This document shows positions 50,433 through 60,069 of a DNA stretch of 64,000 nucleotides, in pieces. The number at the start of each line of letters is the position of its first letter. The stretch's first letter is position 1. The DNA is from JAIVJM01 sp963816985. Its GTDB lineage: Bacteria > Acidobacteriota > Blastocatellia > Pyrinomonadales > Pyrinomonadaceae. The stretch lies in the NCBI GenBank assembly GCA_963816985.1, contig CAWFMF010000004.1:1054001-1118000 (forward strand), in the 5' to 3' direction. The position numbers and the translations under genes were made by a program. The notes under the pieces were generated by a model. The model was not told the origin of the DNA. It did not search any database and saw only the letters and a program-made list of their open reading frames with translations.

Positions 50433-50466
50433 GAAGATGAGTCGCGCCCGCCTTTCGTCCGGCCTT

Positions 50467-51141
50467 TCAACTTCCTTCTTCCGTCTCTTCGCCCGCCCAC
50501 TCGGCGATGACGCGGCGGAGTTCTTCGAGTTGGTCGTCGAAGAAGTGGCCCGCGCCGGGGATGACGTGGATGCGGACGGGAGTTTCGGGGGGGAGTTGGC
50601 GGGCGAGCTCTCGAACCTTTTCGGGGGAGGCGAACTCGTCGTGCTCGCCGTGGACGAGGAGGAGCGGCTTGCGGCACTCGCGGAGGAAGGAGAAGTCGTA
50701 GTCCCGGTCGTCCATGCCGACGGGCGTGCCGATGCCGATGAGTCGGCTTGCGCGCGGGTCGCGCGTGCCGACTTCGAGGCCGACGCGCGCGCCGAAGGAG
50801 AAGCCCGCGACCGTGACGGGCAGGGACGGGTATTTCTCCGTCAGGTAGTCGAGCGCGAGGAGCGCGTCCTCCTGCTCGCCGCCGCGCGCGTGTCCGTGCT
50901 CGCCGGTGGACTGGCCGACGCCGCGGAAGTTGATGCGGAGCGCGACGAGGCCCGCGTCGTTTAAGCCGCGCGCGGCGCGGAAGACCACCTTGTTGTGCAT
51001 CGTCCCGCCGTGCAAGGGGTGCGGGTGGAGGACGAGCGCGACGCCGCGCGGCGACTCGCCTTCTTCGAGGCGCGGCTCCTTCAGGATAGCCTCGATGCGC
51101 CCGTGCGGGGCTTCGATGAAAAGATTGCCTGCCGGATACAT
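50467..51141 (-). CDS. Alpha/beta hydrolase (dienelactone-hydrolase-like)
   Basis: 224 aa, cytoplasmic. VALVLHPHPLHGGTMHNKVV is the strand and oxyanion region of this subgroup, INFRGVGQSTGEH follows, the nucleophile elbow is GFSFGA, and the catalytic Asp and His are in HGEHDEFAS and GAGHFFDD. Substrate unknown. The ATG is immediately preceded by a heptamer hairpin, without ribosome-binding site. Confidence 0.85.
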   Translation of the reverse strand: MYPAGNLFIEAPHGRIEAILKEPRLEEGESPRGVALVLHPHPLHGGTMHNKVVFRAARGLNDAGLVALRINFRGVGQSTGEHGHARGGEQEDALLALDYLTEKYPSLPVTVAGFSFGARVGLEVGTRDPRASRLIGIGTPVGMDDRDYDFSFLRECRKPLLLVHGEHDEFASPEKVRELARQLPPETPVRIHVIPGAGHFFDDQLEELRRVIAEWAGEETEEGS

Positions 51142-51143
51142 AA

Positions 51144-51224
51144 GAGCGGATGCCGGATGCCGGATGTCAGTAAATATACGATGCCTTGACTCGACATCTT
51201 ACATCTAGCATCCGGCATCCGCTT
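51144..51224. repeat. Heptamer-built hairpin touching a start codon
   Basis: GATGCCG/GATGTCA 7-mers (51147-51170) face CATCTTA/CATCTAG/CATCCGG units (up to 51224). It ends two bases from the hydrolase ATG and lies in a divergent gap. 51225-51431 contains nothing else clear. Confidence 0.8.
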
Positions 51225-51431
51225 TTGTCGAGCGTCTTGACTTTGGCGGGCCGGAAGAAGTAGTTTTTTGGGTGACGATATTCTCTCTGAAATAAAGTTC
51301 ATTCGGGCTCTCTCAAACGCCTCTCTTGTCCCCCGCAGGCGACGGGCATCAGGCCCGCTTCGAACCGTCGGCGCGGGCGCAAAGGCCGCAGCCGCCGAGA
51401 CGACCTTCAAGAACTTGTAAAGGGATAGCCG

Positions 51432-54400
51432 ATGCCCCCAACGGAGATTAAGTCCCCGCGAACTCCTGAGTGGCCCGCGCAAGCGACCTCGCGCGGGGCC
51501 GCGTGGGCGCGCTACGGCCTGCCCTTCGTGGCGGTCGCGGCGGCGTCGCTCCTGACCTACGGGCTCTACACGCTGGTCGGCGTGGAGGGCGTGCGCGTCG
51601 TCTTCGTCTTCTACTTCGCCGCCGTCTTCGTCAGCACGCGGCGCGGCGGGTTGGGGCCGGGGCTGCTCGCCGTCGCGCTCTCGGCGGTCGTCGGCAGCTA
51701 CCGCTTCCTCCCGCCCTACGGCTTCCCTTCGCTCGACCTCACTTCGGCCCTCCAGACCGGCTTATTCGTCTCGGTCGCGCTCCTCTTCGTCTACCTCTCG
51801 GAGCAGGGGCGACGCGCCGAGGCCGAGACGCGGCGCAGCGAAGAGGCGCTGGCCACCACGCTCAAGAGCATCGGCGACGCCGTCATCACGACGAACGAGC
51901 GCGGGGCCGTCACCTTCATGAACGCGGTGGCCGAGAAGCTGACCGGCTGGACTGACGCCGAGGCGCGGGGCCGCGACCTCTCCGAAGTCTTCCGCATCGT
52001 CAACGAGGAGACGCGCGCCACCGTCGAGAGCCCCGCCGCGCGCGTCCTGCGCGAGGGCGTGGCCGTGGGGCTCGCCAACCACACCGTCCTCCTGTCGAAG
52101 GGCGGCGGCGAGACGCCGATTGACGACAGCGGCGCTCCCATCCGCGGCGCGGACGGGAGGCTCGTGGGCGTCGTCCTCGTCTTCCACGACATCACCGAGC
52201 GGAGAAGGAGTGAGGCCTCACTCCTCCGCCGCGAGCGCGAGCTGACGGACTTCGTCGAGAACGCGACGGTCGGCCTCCACTGGGTCGGCGAGGACGGGCT
52301 GATCCTCTGGGCCAACCGCGCCGAACTCCAAATGCTCGGCTACAAAGAGGAGGAGTACGTCGGCCATAACATCGCCGAGTTCCACGTTGACCGCGAGGTG
52401 ATTGAAGACATTCTCTGCCGCCTCAAGAACAAGGAGGCGCTCGACGAGTATGAGGCGCGTCTGCGAGCGAAGGACGGCTCGGTGCGCTACGTTCAGGTCA
52501 ACTCGAACGTGATGTGGGGCGACGGCGGCGAGTTCGTCCACACGCGCTGCTTCACCCGCGACATCACCGCGCAGCGGCAGGTCGAAGAGGTGCAGCTCCG
52601 CCTCGCCGCCATCGTCGAGTCGTCCGACGACGCCATCATCGGCAAGACGCTCGACGGGACGGTCACGAACTGGAACGCCGCCGCGCAGAGGCTCTACGGT
52701 TACTCCGCCGAAGAGATCGTCGGGAGGCACATCTCGACCATCGTCCCGCCGGAGTTGAACGACGAGCTGGAAGCGATTCTGACGCGCATCCGTGACGGCG
52801 GGAAGGTCGAGCACCTTGAGACGACGCGCGTCACGAAGGGCGGCGAGCAGATCAACGTCTCCGTCACCATCTCGCCCATCAAGAGCGCGTCGGGATACGT
52901 CGTCGGCGCTTCGACCATCGCCCGCGACATCACCGAGCGCAAGCGCGACGAGGCCGAGCGGGCGCGGCTCACCGAGCAGGTCGAGGTCGAGCGCCGCCGC
53001 CTGCGCGACCTCGTGAGCCACGTCCCCGGCATCGTCTGGGAGGCGTGGGGCGAGCCCGACGCCGCGAGCCAGCGGATTGATTTCGTCAGCGACCACGTCG
53101 AGCAGTTGCTCGGCTATACGGTCGAGGAGTGGCTCCGGACGCCGAACTTCTGGCTCACCATCGTCCACCCCGAAGACCGCGAGCGCGCCGCCGCCGAGGC
53201 ACGCGCGAAGTTCGACAGCGGGCTCGGCGGCACGAGCAGCTTTCGCTGGGTGGCGAAGGACGGGCGCGTCGTCCCCGTCGAGGCGCAGTCGGTCGTCATC
53301 CACGACGAGCGGGGCGAGCGCGTCGGGATGCGCGGCGTGACGATGGACATCAGCGCGCGCCAGCGGGCCGAGGCCGAGATACGCGAGAGCGAACTCCGCT
53401 ACCGCGCGCTCGCCGACGCCATGCCGCAGATCGTCTGGACGACCCGCGCCGACGGCTACGCCGACTACTACAACCGCCGCTGGTTCAAGTACACGGGGCT
53501 GACCTTCGAGCAGACCGAGGGCTGGGGCTTCCAGCCCGTGCTCCACCCGGATGACGTGGAGCGCACGCTGCGGACGTGGGCGACGTGCGTCCAGACGGGC
53601 GAGCCCTACCGCATCGAGTACCGCTTCCGCCGCGCCTCGGACGGCCAGTACCGCTGGCACTTAGGCCGCGCCGAGCCGCTGCGCGACGCCGCCGGGCAGA
53701 TCGTCAAATGGTTCGGCGCGGCCACCGACATCCACGACCAGAAGGAGAGCGAAGAGCGCCTCCGCTTCCTCGCCGAAGCGGGCGCGCTGCTCGCCTCGAC
53801 GCTCGACTACGAGGCCACGCTCGCGCGCCTCGCGCGCCTCGGCGTCGCGGCTCTGGCCGACTACTGTCTGATTGACGTCATCGAAGACGACGGCTCCGTC
53901 CGCCGCGTGGCGACCGCGCACGCCGACCCCTCTCTGGAAGAGCTGACCGGCGAGCTGCGCAAGTTCCCGCCCGACCTGCGGCGCGGCGGCGGCGTCGCCG
54001 AGGTGCTGCGCACCGGAAGGACGCAGACGATCGGGAGCATTTCTGAAGAGCGCCTGCGGCAGGTCTCGGTCGGCGGCGAGCACGCCGCGCTGCTGAGTCG
54101 CCTCGGCCTCAAGTCTTACATGTCCGTCCCGCTCATCACGCGCGGGAGGATCATCGGCGCGCTCAGCTTCGCGCACACCAGTTCGGAGCGCGCCTACACG
54201 CCGACCGAAGTCACCTTCGCCGAAGAGTTGGCCCGCCACGCCGCCATCGCCGTTGACAACGCGCGACTCTACGGGCGGGCGCGCGAGGTCAACCGCGCGA
54301 AGGACGAGTTCCTCGCCACGCTCTCGCACGAGCTGCGGACGCCCCTGACGCCCATCATCGGGTGGACACACATGATTCGCAGCGGCCACATCGGCGAGCG

Positions 54401-55442
54401 GGACGCCGAGAAGGGCTTGCGCGTGATTGACAAGAACTCGCAGGCCCTCTCGCGCCTCATCAACGACCTGCTCGACATGTCCTCAATCCTGAGCGGCAAG
54501 ATGAGGATCGAGCGCGCGGGCGTCGAACTCAGCTCGGTCGTGCGCGAGGCCGTCGAGACGACGCGCCCGCTCGCCGAGTCGCGCGGCGTCTCCTTCGACG
54601 TCGCGCTCTGCGAGGGCGACGCGTCCCTCAACGTCAACGGCGACCGCACGCGGCTCGTGCAGGTCTTCTGGAACCTCCTGAACAACGCCGTCAAGTTCTC
54701 GCCGAAGGGCGGGCGCGTGCGCGTCGAGTGCCGCCCGGACGAGGGCGCGGCGCGCGTCGAAGTCTCGGACGACGGCGCGGGCATCCCCGAAGCATTCCTC
54801 CCGCACGTCTTCGAGCGTTTCCGACAGGCCGACGGCTCGACGACGCGCGCGCACGGCGGCTTAGGCATCGGCCTCGCGCTCGTCAAGAGCTTCGTCGAGG
54901 CGCACGGCGGCACGGTCTCCGCCGCGAGCGAAGGCGAGGGTCGCGGCAGCCGCTTCGTCGTCTCTTTACCACTGGTGCGCGGCGACGCGGAGGCCGAGGA
55001 CGACGGCGCAGGCGTGCCCGAAGAGGCCGAGACGTGCGACGAGATGGGGACGTGCCACGTCCTCATCGTCGAGGACGCGCGCGACACGCTCGACATGCTG
55101 CGGGTCGTCTTCGCGGCTCGCGGCTACCGCACCACCGCCTGCGACTCGGCGGAAGAGGCGCTGCGCGTTGCCGAGTCCACGCGGTTTGATATAATCGTTT
55201 CCGACATCGGTCTCCCACGCATTGACGGTTACGAGTTGATTCGGCAACTCCGGCGGCTGCCGCATCTGAGCGACATCCCGGCGGTGGCGCTGACGGGCTA
55301 CGCCGCCTCGAAGGACGCCGAGACGGCGCTCGGCGCGGGCTTCGACGCGCACATCCCGAAGCCCGTTGACCCGTCCGTCCTCGCCGAAGAGATCGAGCAG
55401 CTTTTGCAGCAGAAGGCGCACCCCGAAGAGACGGAAGCCTGA
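51432..55442 (+). CDS. Hybrid sensor histidine kinase with five PAS domains, GAF and receiver
   Basis: 1336 aa. An N-terminal membrane module of about four helices (25-120, DUF4118-like: FYFAAVFVSTRRGGLGPGLL) is followed by PAS domains at about 140-260, 270-390, 390-510, 520-650 and 650-780, and GAF at about 790-940. HisKA has His966 (TLSHELRTPLTPI). An HATPase domain at about 1070-1180 (NLLNNAVKFSPKGG, DDGAGIP, GGLGIGLALVKSFVEAHGG) and a receiver with Asp1258 (IVSDIGLPRIDG) follow. It senses a signal through PAS/GAF and relays phosphate. The next gene, 28 bases away, is a single receiver, its probable partner. AAGGGA precedes the ATG. Confidence 0.93.
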   Translation: MPPTEIKSPRTPEWPAQATSRGAAWARYGLPFVAVAAASLLTYGLYTLVGVEGVRVVFVFYFAAVFVSTRRGGLGPGLLAVALSAVVGSYRFLPPYGFPSLDLTSALQTGLFVSVALLFVYLSEQGRRAEAETRRSEEALATTLKSIGDAVITTNERGAVTFMNAVAEKLTGWTDAEARGRDLSEVFRIVNEETRATVESPAARVLREGVAVGLANHTVLLSKGGGETPIDDSGAPIRGADGRLVGVVLVFHDITERRRSEASLLRRERELTDFVENATVGLHWVGEDGLILWANRAELQMLGYKEEEYVGHNIAEFHVDREVIEDILCRLKNKEALDEYEARLRAKDGSVRYVQVNSNVMWGDGGEFVHTRCFTRDITAQRQVEEVQLRLAAIVESSDDAIIGKTLDGTVTNWNAAAQRLYGYSAEEIVGRHISTIVPPELNDELEAILTRIRDGGKVEHLETTRVTKGGEQINVSVTISPIKSASGYVVGASTIARDITERKRDEAERARLTEQVEVERRRLRDLVSHVPGIVWEAWGEPDAASQRIDFVSDHVEQLLGYTVEEWLRTPNFWLTIVHPEDRERAAAEARAKFDSGLGGTSSFRWVAKDGRVVPVEAQSVVIHDERGERVGMRGVTMDISARQRAEAEIRESELRYRALADAMPQIVWTTRADGYADYYNRRWFKYTGLTFEQTEGWGFQPVLHPDDVERTLRTWATCVQTGEPYRIEYRFRRASDGQYRWHLGRAEPLRDAAGQIVKWFGAATDIHDQKESEERLRFLAEAGALLASTLDYEATLARLARLGVAALADYCLIDVIEDDGSVRRVATAHADPSLEELTGELRKFPPDLRRGGGVAEVLRTGRTQTIGSISEERLRQVSVGGEHAALLSRLGLKSYMSVPLITRGRIIGALSFAHTSSERAYTPTEVTFAEELARHAAIAVDNARLYGRAREVNRAKDEFLATLSHELRTPLTPIIGWTHMIRSGHIGERDAEKGLRVIDKNSQALSRLINDLLDMSSILSGKMRIERAGVELSSVVREAVETTRPLAESRGVSFDVALCEGDASLNVNGDRTRLVQVFWNLLNNAVKFSPKGGRVRVECRPDEGAARVEVSDDGAGIPEAFLPHVFERFRQADGSTTRAHGGLGIGLALVKSFVEAHGGTVSAASEGEGRGSRFVVSLPLVRGDAEAEDDGAGVPEEAETCDEMGTCHVLIVEDARDTLDMLRVVFAARGYRTTACDSAEEALRVAESTRFDIIVSDIGLPRIDGYELIRQLRRLPHLSDIPAVALTGYAASKDAETALGAGFDAHIPKPVDPSVLAEEIEQLLQQKAHPEETEA

Positions 55443-55470
55443 CCGCGCACAGAGGTCTTGAGAAGCACCG

Positions 55471-55968
55471 ATGAACTACACGCAAGCCACACACGCCGCG
55501 CCTTTGCCCGTCTCCCCGACCGACTTCAGCGCATGGATGTCCGGCAGTTTCGACCCGCGCGCGAGTGCTTCGCCGCGCGCCGTCGGCGGCGAGGCGGAGG
55601 CGACGAACCGGCTCCGCGTCCTCGTCGTGGACGACGCGCCCGATGTCACCGAGATGATCGGGATGCTCATGAGCTACGCCGGTTACGACGTGGTGACGGC
55701 CTTCAGCGCGACCGAGGCTTTCGACGCCGCGCGCTCCGACCGCTTCGACATCATCATCTCCGACATCGGGATGCCGGGAATGAACGGCTACGAGCTGGCC
55801 GAGGCCCTGCGCGCCCTGCCCGCCTACCGCAGCGTCCCGCTCATCGCCGTCACCGGCTTCTCCATGTACGACGACCGCACCCGCGCCCTCAGCTCCGGCT
55901 TCAACGACTTTCTCACCAAGCCCATCAATCCGGGCGACCTCCTCGACGTGGTTAAGCGGCTGGTCTAA
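55471..55968 (+). CDS. Single-domain response regulator
   Basis: 165 aa: about 45 unstructured residues, then one receiver domain with phospho-acceptor Asp98 (IIISDIGMPGMNG), the acidic pair VVDDAP, the Thr in VTGFS and Lys in FLTKPINPG. No output domain. It resembles the receiver of the preceding kinase (SDIG.P...GYEL), so it is probably a phosphorelay shuttle or competitor in the same operon. Confidence 0.88.
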   Translation: MNYTQATHAAPLPVSPTDFSAWMSGSFDPRASASPRAVGGEAEATNRLRVLVVDDAPDVTEMIGMLMSYAGYDVVTAFSATEAFDAARSDRFDIIISDIGMPGMNGYELAEALRALPAYRSVPLIAVTGFSMYDDRTRALSSGFNDFLTKPINPGDLLDVVKRLV

Positions 55969-56079
55969 AGGCCGCCCGCCCCGCTTCGTCAGCGGCGCGC
56001 CCGTATGCTATGTTTTCCGTTCTCGCCTGCGAGAAAATCCCTGCCCGTGTCTGCGAGAGAGGACTTTTGAGTTCGGACT

Positions 56080-57942
56080 ATGGAAAACGTTAGCGAAGGC
56101 GGGAGCGCGCCCGCCGAAGAGACTTTGACGCCGACGGCGGCGACGGACGCGCCCGAAGTCCCTGCGACGCCGTCGGCGCGGCGCAACGCTCTGGCGGCGT
56201 TCGCGAGCGGGCGCGCGGGGCTCCTGCTCTCCGGCGCGCTCATCATCGCGGCGGCCTTCGGGTACTTGCAGTTCGCGACCGACTCGATCTGCTGCGGCGA
56301 CTTCGACGCCTACTACCACTTCCGTTGGAGCCGGATGCTCTGGGACGGGCTGTGGGCGGGCAACTTCCCGGCCTTCGACGCGCTGCCGCTGACGACGCTC
56401 AACCCGCGCGACTACGTTGACCACCACTTCCTCTTCCACGTCTTCCAGATACCCTTCACGCTCTTCCCCGACTTCCAGACGGGCGCGAAGGTCGGCACGT
56501 GGCTCTTCGCCTGCCTCGCCGTCTTCGCCTGCTACTGGCTCGCGGTGCGCGAGCGCCTGAGCTACCCGCTCGTCTGGCTCGTCGCCATCCTCGGCAGCTC
56601 CGCGCCCTTCCTCTACCGCATCCACATGGGCAAGGCGATGAGCGTCTCCATCGTGCTCCTCGTCCTCGGCATCTATCTTCTCTTCGAGCGCAAGTACCGC
56701 TGGCTCCTGCCGCTCTCCTACGTCTTCGCGCTGGCCTACGACATGGTGGCGCTGCTGTGGGTGGCGACCGCCGTGTGGGCGGGCGTCATGCTCTGGAGCG
56801 AGCGGCGCTTCGAGTGGCGGCCTCTGGTCTTCGTCGGCGTCGGCTCCGTGCTCGGCTTCGTCATCAACCCGTACTTCCCGCTCAACGTCAGGCTCTACTA
56901 CGAGCACGTCCTGATGAAGGTCACGGCGAAGGACTTCTCCACGGCGGTCGGGACGGAGTGGTATCCTTACAGCTCGTGGGAGTTTTTGGGGAACTGCGGG
57001 ACAGCGGTCGTCGCGATGGTCGCCGGCTACATCGCCTTCCGCGGCGGGACGCGGAGGGAGTCGCAGCGCTCGCTCTTCTTCCTCGTCTTCGCGACCTTCC
57101 TCATGCTCGTCAACGCGCGCTGGCGTCGCTTCTCGGAATACTGGCCGCCCTTCGCCGTCCTCTTCGCCGCCTTCGCGCTCCACCCGCACGTCGAGCGCGC
57201 GCGCGCCCGTTTCCTCGGACGCGAGAGAATCGAAGATAGTGAAGGCGGCGCAACGACGCCGACCGACCAACAGCCGCCGCGCACGGCGGAGAGCCTCGAA
57301 CGCGCGCGCGCCACGGAGTTCTTCCTCGTGGGCACGGCGCTCGTCCTGCTCGCCGCGCCGATGTACTCCTACACGCGCGTCACCGCCTCGGACATCTCCG
57401 GGATGGCCCGCCGCGACAACTACCGCCGGGGCATGGAGTGGGTCGGCCAGAACGTCCCGGCGGGCGAACTGCTCTACAACGCCGACTGGGACGACTTCCC
57501 CAAGCTCTTCTTCTACGACCCGCACCGCCCCTACGTCGCCGGGCTCGACCCGACTTACTTGCTCGACCGCGACCGCGACCTGATGCACCACTACGAGCGC
57601 ATCGGCAAGGGCGAAGAGGAGAACCCCGGCCCCATCATCCGCGAGAAGTTCTGCCTCGGCGAAGGCGACGCGCGCCGCTGTGCCCGCTACGTCTTCATGG
57701 ATCGCGAGCACGAAGGCTTCTACAATAACGCCCTCGACAGCGGATGGTTCGACGTGTCCTACGAGGACGAAGAATGCTCCATCCTCCGCATTCGCGACGC
57801 CAAAGGCGACCCGCCGCCCGACAACCTCCCGCCCGGTCAACAACCGCCGCAGGACGCCGACGAAGGCTCGACGGAGACCGACGAAGACGGCCCCGACGAC
57901 CAGCCCCAGAACGAGCCGGAAGCCGAGCCCAGGCGAAATTAA
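56080..57942 (+). CDS. GT-C-fold-like multi-pass membrane protein
   Basis: 620 aa. About ten to twelve hydrophobic helices between residues 45 and 450. CGDFDAYYHFRWSRMLWDG near the first loop recalls the metal-binding DxD-like loop of STT3/GT-C glycosyltransferases. PRDYVDHHFLFHVF and LYNADWDDFPKLFFYDPHRP in the soluble part are notable, but the WWDYG motif of oligosaccharyltransferase is not seen. Probably a lipid-linked-sugar glycosyltransferase. The C-terminus is a disordered Pro/Asp/Glu tail. Confidence 0.6.
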   Translation: MENVSEGGSAPAEETLTPTAATDAPEVPATPSARRNALAAFASGRAGLLLSGALIIAAAFGYLQFATDSICCGDFDAYYHFRWSRMLWDGLWAGNFPAFDALPLTTLNPRDYVDHHFLFHVFQIPFTLFPDFQTGAKVGTWLFACLAVFACYWLAVRERLSYPLVWLVAILGSSAPFLYRIHMGKAMSVSIVLLVLGIYLLFERKYRWLLPLSYVFALAYDMVALLWVATAVWAGVMLWSERRFEWRPLVFVGVGSVLGFVINPYFPLNVRLYYEHVLMKVTAKDFSTAVGTEWYPYSSWEFLGNCGTAVVAMVAGYIAFRGGTRRESQRSLFFLVFATFLMLVNARWRRFSEYWPPFAVLFAAFALHPHVERARARFLGRERIEDSEGGATTPTDQQPPRTAESLERARATEFFLVGTALVLLAAPMYSYTRVTASDISGMARRDNYRRGMEWVGQNVPAGELLYNADWDDFPKLFFYDPHRPYVAGLDPTYLLDRDRDLMHHYERIGKGEEENPGPIIREKFCLGEGDARRCARYVFMDREHEGFYNNALDSGWFDVSYEDEECSILRIRDAKGDPPPDNLPPGQQPPQDADEGSTETDEDGPDDQPQNEPEAEPRRN

Positions 57943-58118
57943 ACAGACACTTCGACCGAAAGGCGGGGGCCGTTGACGACAGTCCGGCCCCCGTCCTCTA
58001 TCCTTGCGGCTCTAACCTCGCTCTTCATCCTTTATCTTCCCCTCTTCGACACTCGCCCGAAGCACGACCCCACGGTCTGACCTCCGCCGCCGCGTAGAAA
58101 ACGGCTGCCGAACCGGGC

Positions 58119-58272
58119 GGGCTTATGTCACTTTTTTTGCAATCAAAGGTAAGTCCTTTAGATAAGCCCACGGGGGCCAAACACATCCATTGATTTAGAT
58201 AACATAGCGGGTTACTCTTCGCGCCATTGGGTGCCACCTCGCCGGGCATCAAGGCTTTCCGGCACTCACCCA
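58119..58272. ncRNA. Candidate structured RNA in a 400-base gap
   Basis: 57943-58349 has no convincing gene but holds nested inverted repeats. GGGCTTAT (58119-58126) pairs with ATAAGCCC (58162-58169) around AAAGG-TAAGT-CCTTT (58145-58159). TGGGTG (58228-58233) pairs with CACCCA (58267-58272) around GCCGG...CCGGC (58241-58263). The strand is not decided; on the minus strand it would be the 3' region of the small secreted peptide gene. No riboswitch class is recognised. Confidence 0.4.
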
Positions 58273-58349
58273 AAAGACACACGACGCCCGGCCCGCCAGC
58301 GTCTTCCCGGAGCGCGGCGGCTAAACGATAAGCGGGATTGTAGCGGCTG

Positions 58350-58595
58350 TTAAAACAGCGTCAGTGCGACGCCCTGAAGCAAGGTTAAAGCGGCCCCCAA
58401 CAGCGATTCATCGCCCTCCGGCTCGAAGCCTTCGGCCTCCGCCGAATCCGCTCCGACGTTCGGGCCGGTCTGAATCGTCGCCGGGGAGTCCGGCGGCGTT
58501 AACTGTACGGGGCACTCAATAATCCCCGCGAAGGCGGGGAGCGTGAGCGCGAGAGTGAGCAGAAGCGAGGCCGGGAGTTTTTTCAGGTTCCTCAT
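58350..58595 (-). CDS. Small secreted peptide precursor
   Basis: 81 aa. Clear signal peptide (NLKKLPASLLLTLALTLPAFAG) with cleavage near AFA-G, then a mature peptide of about 58 residues: one Cys (IIECPVQ), an acidic middle and a hydrophobic end (LLGAALTLLQGVALTLF). No family recognised. It is divergently encoded 30 bases from a TPR/HTH/receiver regulator, a layout seen for secreted signal or toxin peptides with their regulator; the link is inference. Confidence 0.6.
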   Translation of the reverse strand: MRNLKKLPASLLLTLALTLPAFAGIIECPVQLTPPDSPATIQTGPNVGADSAEAEGFEPEGDESLLGAALTLLQGVALTLF

Positions 58596-58625
58596 GTGGT
58601 TCTCCGTAAAGTGAAGTGAAAGGCC

Positions 58626-59918
58626 ATGCTGGACGGTAAAGTGGAAGCCTTACCAAGCCATCCGGGGCGGGTTCTGCGGGCGCATTTGAGTACCCGCGAG
58701 ACGGGAGAAGAATCCCGCCTCAACCTTCTTGACATTTTTTTGTCAGACCCGGAGAAAGCTAGACCTCACATGAGTTTAGCCGAAGAGCTGCTCCGCAGAA
58801 TAGCCGACCCGGCGCTTGACCCGGCGGAACGTGCGCGGCTCCGTCGTGAACTCGACCAGAGGCTCGAAGAGAAGCGTGCGCGCGACCTCCTCGCAGAGGG
58901 GCGCGTCGCGGAGGCGGAGAGGGTTGCGGGGGCGTCAGTCTCTGCTTTCGAAGGGGACGGCGAGCAATCGCTGCTGGCCGAGGCTTTGACGACGCACGGC
59001 GTGGCGCTCGCGCGGCTGGGCCGGACGGAGGAGGCCCGGCGCGCTCTGGAAGAAGCCTTCGAGGTCGCGCGCGCGGCGGGCGACTCGGAACGCGCGGGGC
59101 TCGCCGCGCTCACCGTCGTCGAAGAGTTGGGCGGGCGTCTGCCGGGCGAAGAGCTGTGCGCCACTTTCGAGCGCGCCGCCGGGCTGCTCGTCGGGTCGCG
59201 GGACGTGCCGACGCTCAGACGGCTCTGCGAGTGCGGTCGCCGCGCGCTCTTCATCATGAACGCGGCCCCCACTCCGTCCGACTGGGAAGGCTTTTCGCTC
59301 AAAGAGGCGATTCGACGCTTCGAGGCAGGGTTAATCGAGAAGGCGCTGAGGGACGCGGGGGGCCTTGTGACACGCGCGGCGCAACTGCTCGGCATCAAGT
59401 ACCACAACGGGCTCGTCTCGATGCTCAACCGCCGTCACCGGAATCTTCTGCCCGGTCGCGCGCCCGTGCTGCCGCGCCGCCGCAGCATCATCAACGTCCC
59501 GCGCGAAGTGCGGGGCAGCCGTCGCGGCGAGACGGGGCGGGCGGTCAGAATCCTGTACGCCGAAGACGATCAGACTGTCGCCGCCGCGGTGAGGGAGACT
59601 TTGGAGATGGAAGGCTGGCAGGTCGAGACGTGCTCAAGCGGGACGACGGCGATGGGACTGGTTTTGAGCGCCGCGCCCTTCGACGCCCTGCTCTTCGACA
59701 ACGAGCTGCCGGGCATGCGCGGGGTCGAGATCGCGCGCCGCGCGAGGGAGTTGCCGCGCCGTCGGCGGACGCCGATTCTCATGCTCTCGGCGTCGGAGTG
59801 CGAGCGCGAGGCGCGTGCGGCGGGCGTGGACGCCTACCTGCGTAAGCCGCAGGACGTGACGCAACTCGCCGACACCATCAGGAGACTGCTCGCGGGCGGG
59901 AAGGCTTCTTCAGGCTGA
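58626..59918 (+). CDS. Regulator with TPR-like, Fis-type HTH and receiver domains
   Basis: 430 aa from the first ATG, or 382 from ATG at 58770 (MSLAEELLRR). The first 48 residues have atypical codon use and may be leader. TPR-like helices (LLAEALTTHGVALARLGRTE) come first. A Fis-type helix-turn-helix (LIEKALRDAGGLVTRAAQLLGIKYHNGL) follows, then a receiver with Asp358 (LLFDNELPGMRG), acidic EDD, and Lys in YLRKPQD. The domain order is reversed compared with NtrC-type regulators and there is no AAA+ domain. TGACA-N6-TGTCA (58730-58745) could be an operator if the later start is right. Confidence 0.75.
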   Translation: MLDGKVEALPSHPGRVLRAHLSTRETGEESRLNLLDIFLSDPEKARPHMSLAEELLRRIADPALDPAERARLRRELDQRLEEKRARDLLAEGRVAEAERVAGASVSAFEGDGEQSLLAEALTTHGVALARLGRTEEARRALEEAFEVARAAGDSERAGLAALTVVEELGGRLPGEELCATFERAAGLLVGSRDVPTLRRLCECGRRALFIMNAAPTPSDWEGFSLKEAIRRFEAGLIEKALRDAGGLVTRAAQLLGIKYHNGLVSMLNRRHRNLLPGRAPVLPRRRSIINVPREVRGSRRGETGRAVRILYAEDDQTVAAAVRETLEMEGWQVETCSSGTTAMGLVLSAAPFDALLFDNELPGMRGVEIARRARELPRRRRTPILMLSASECEREARAAGVDAYLRKPQDVTQLADTIRRLLAGGKASSG

Positions 59919-59944
59919 AGGGAAATTAAGATTCATCACGGGGT

Positions 59945-60049
59945 CGGGATGTGCGCGCGCATCCCGATGGCATGGGCGACACCAGTCAGGCGGGTGGTGC
60001 CCCATGCCGCGGGGCCGCCGTAACTTTGAGGGTGAAGTGCGGCGGCCCC
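59945..60049. repeat. Three consecutive hairpins between convergent genes
   Basis: CGGGATG...CATCCCG (59945-59966), GGCATGGG...CCCATGCC (59969-60008) and GGGGCCGCC...GGCGGCCCC (60011-60049). They fill the gap between the regulator and the oxidoreductase and probably terminate both. Confidence 0.75.
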
Positions 60050-60069
60050 ATTACTACGCCCGACAGTGC

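Noticed and set aside
51432..55968. Phytochrome-type light sensing by the hybrid kinase
   Set aside because: The GAF domain has no recognisable chromophore-binding context and no PHY domain follows; only generic PAS/GAF sensing can be claimed.
58025..58282. Minus-strand ORF of 85 residues in the 58 kb gap
   Set aside because: No ribosome-binding site, no recognisable family, and it coincides with the nested palindromes, which explain the stretch better.
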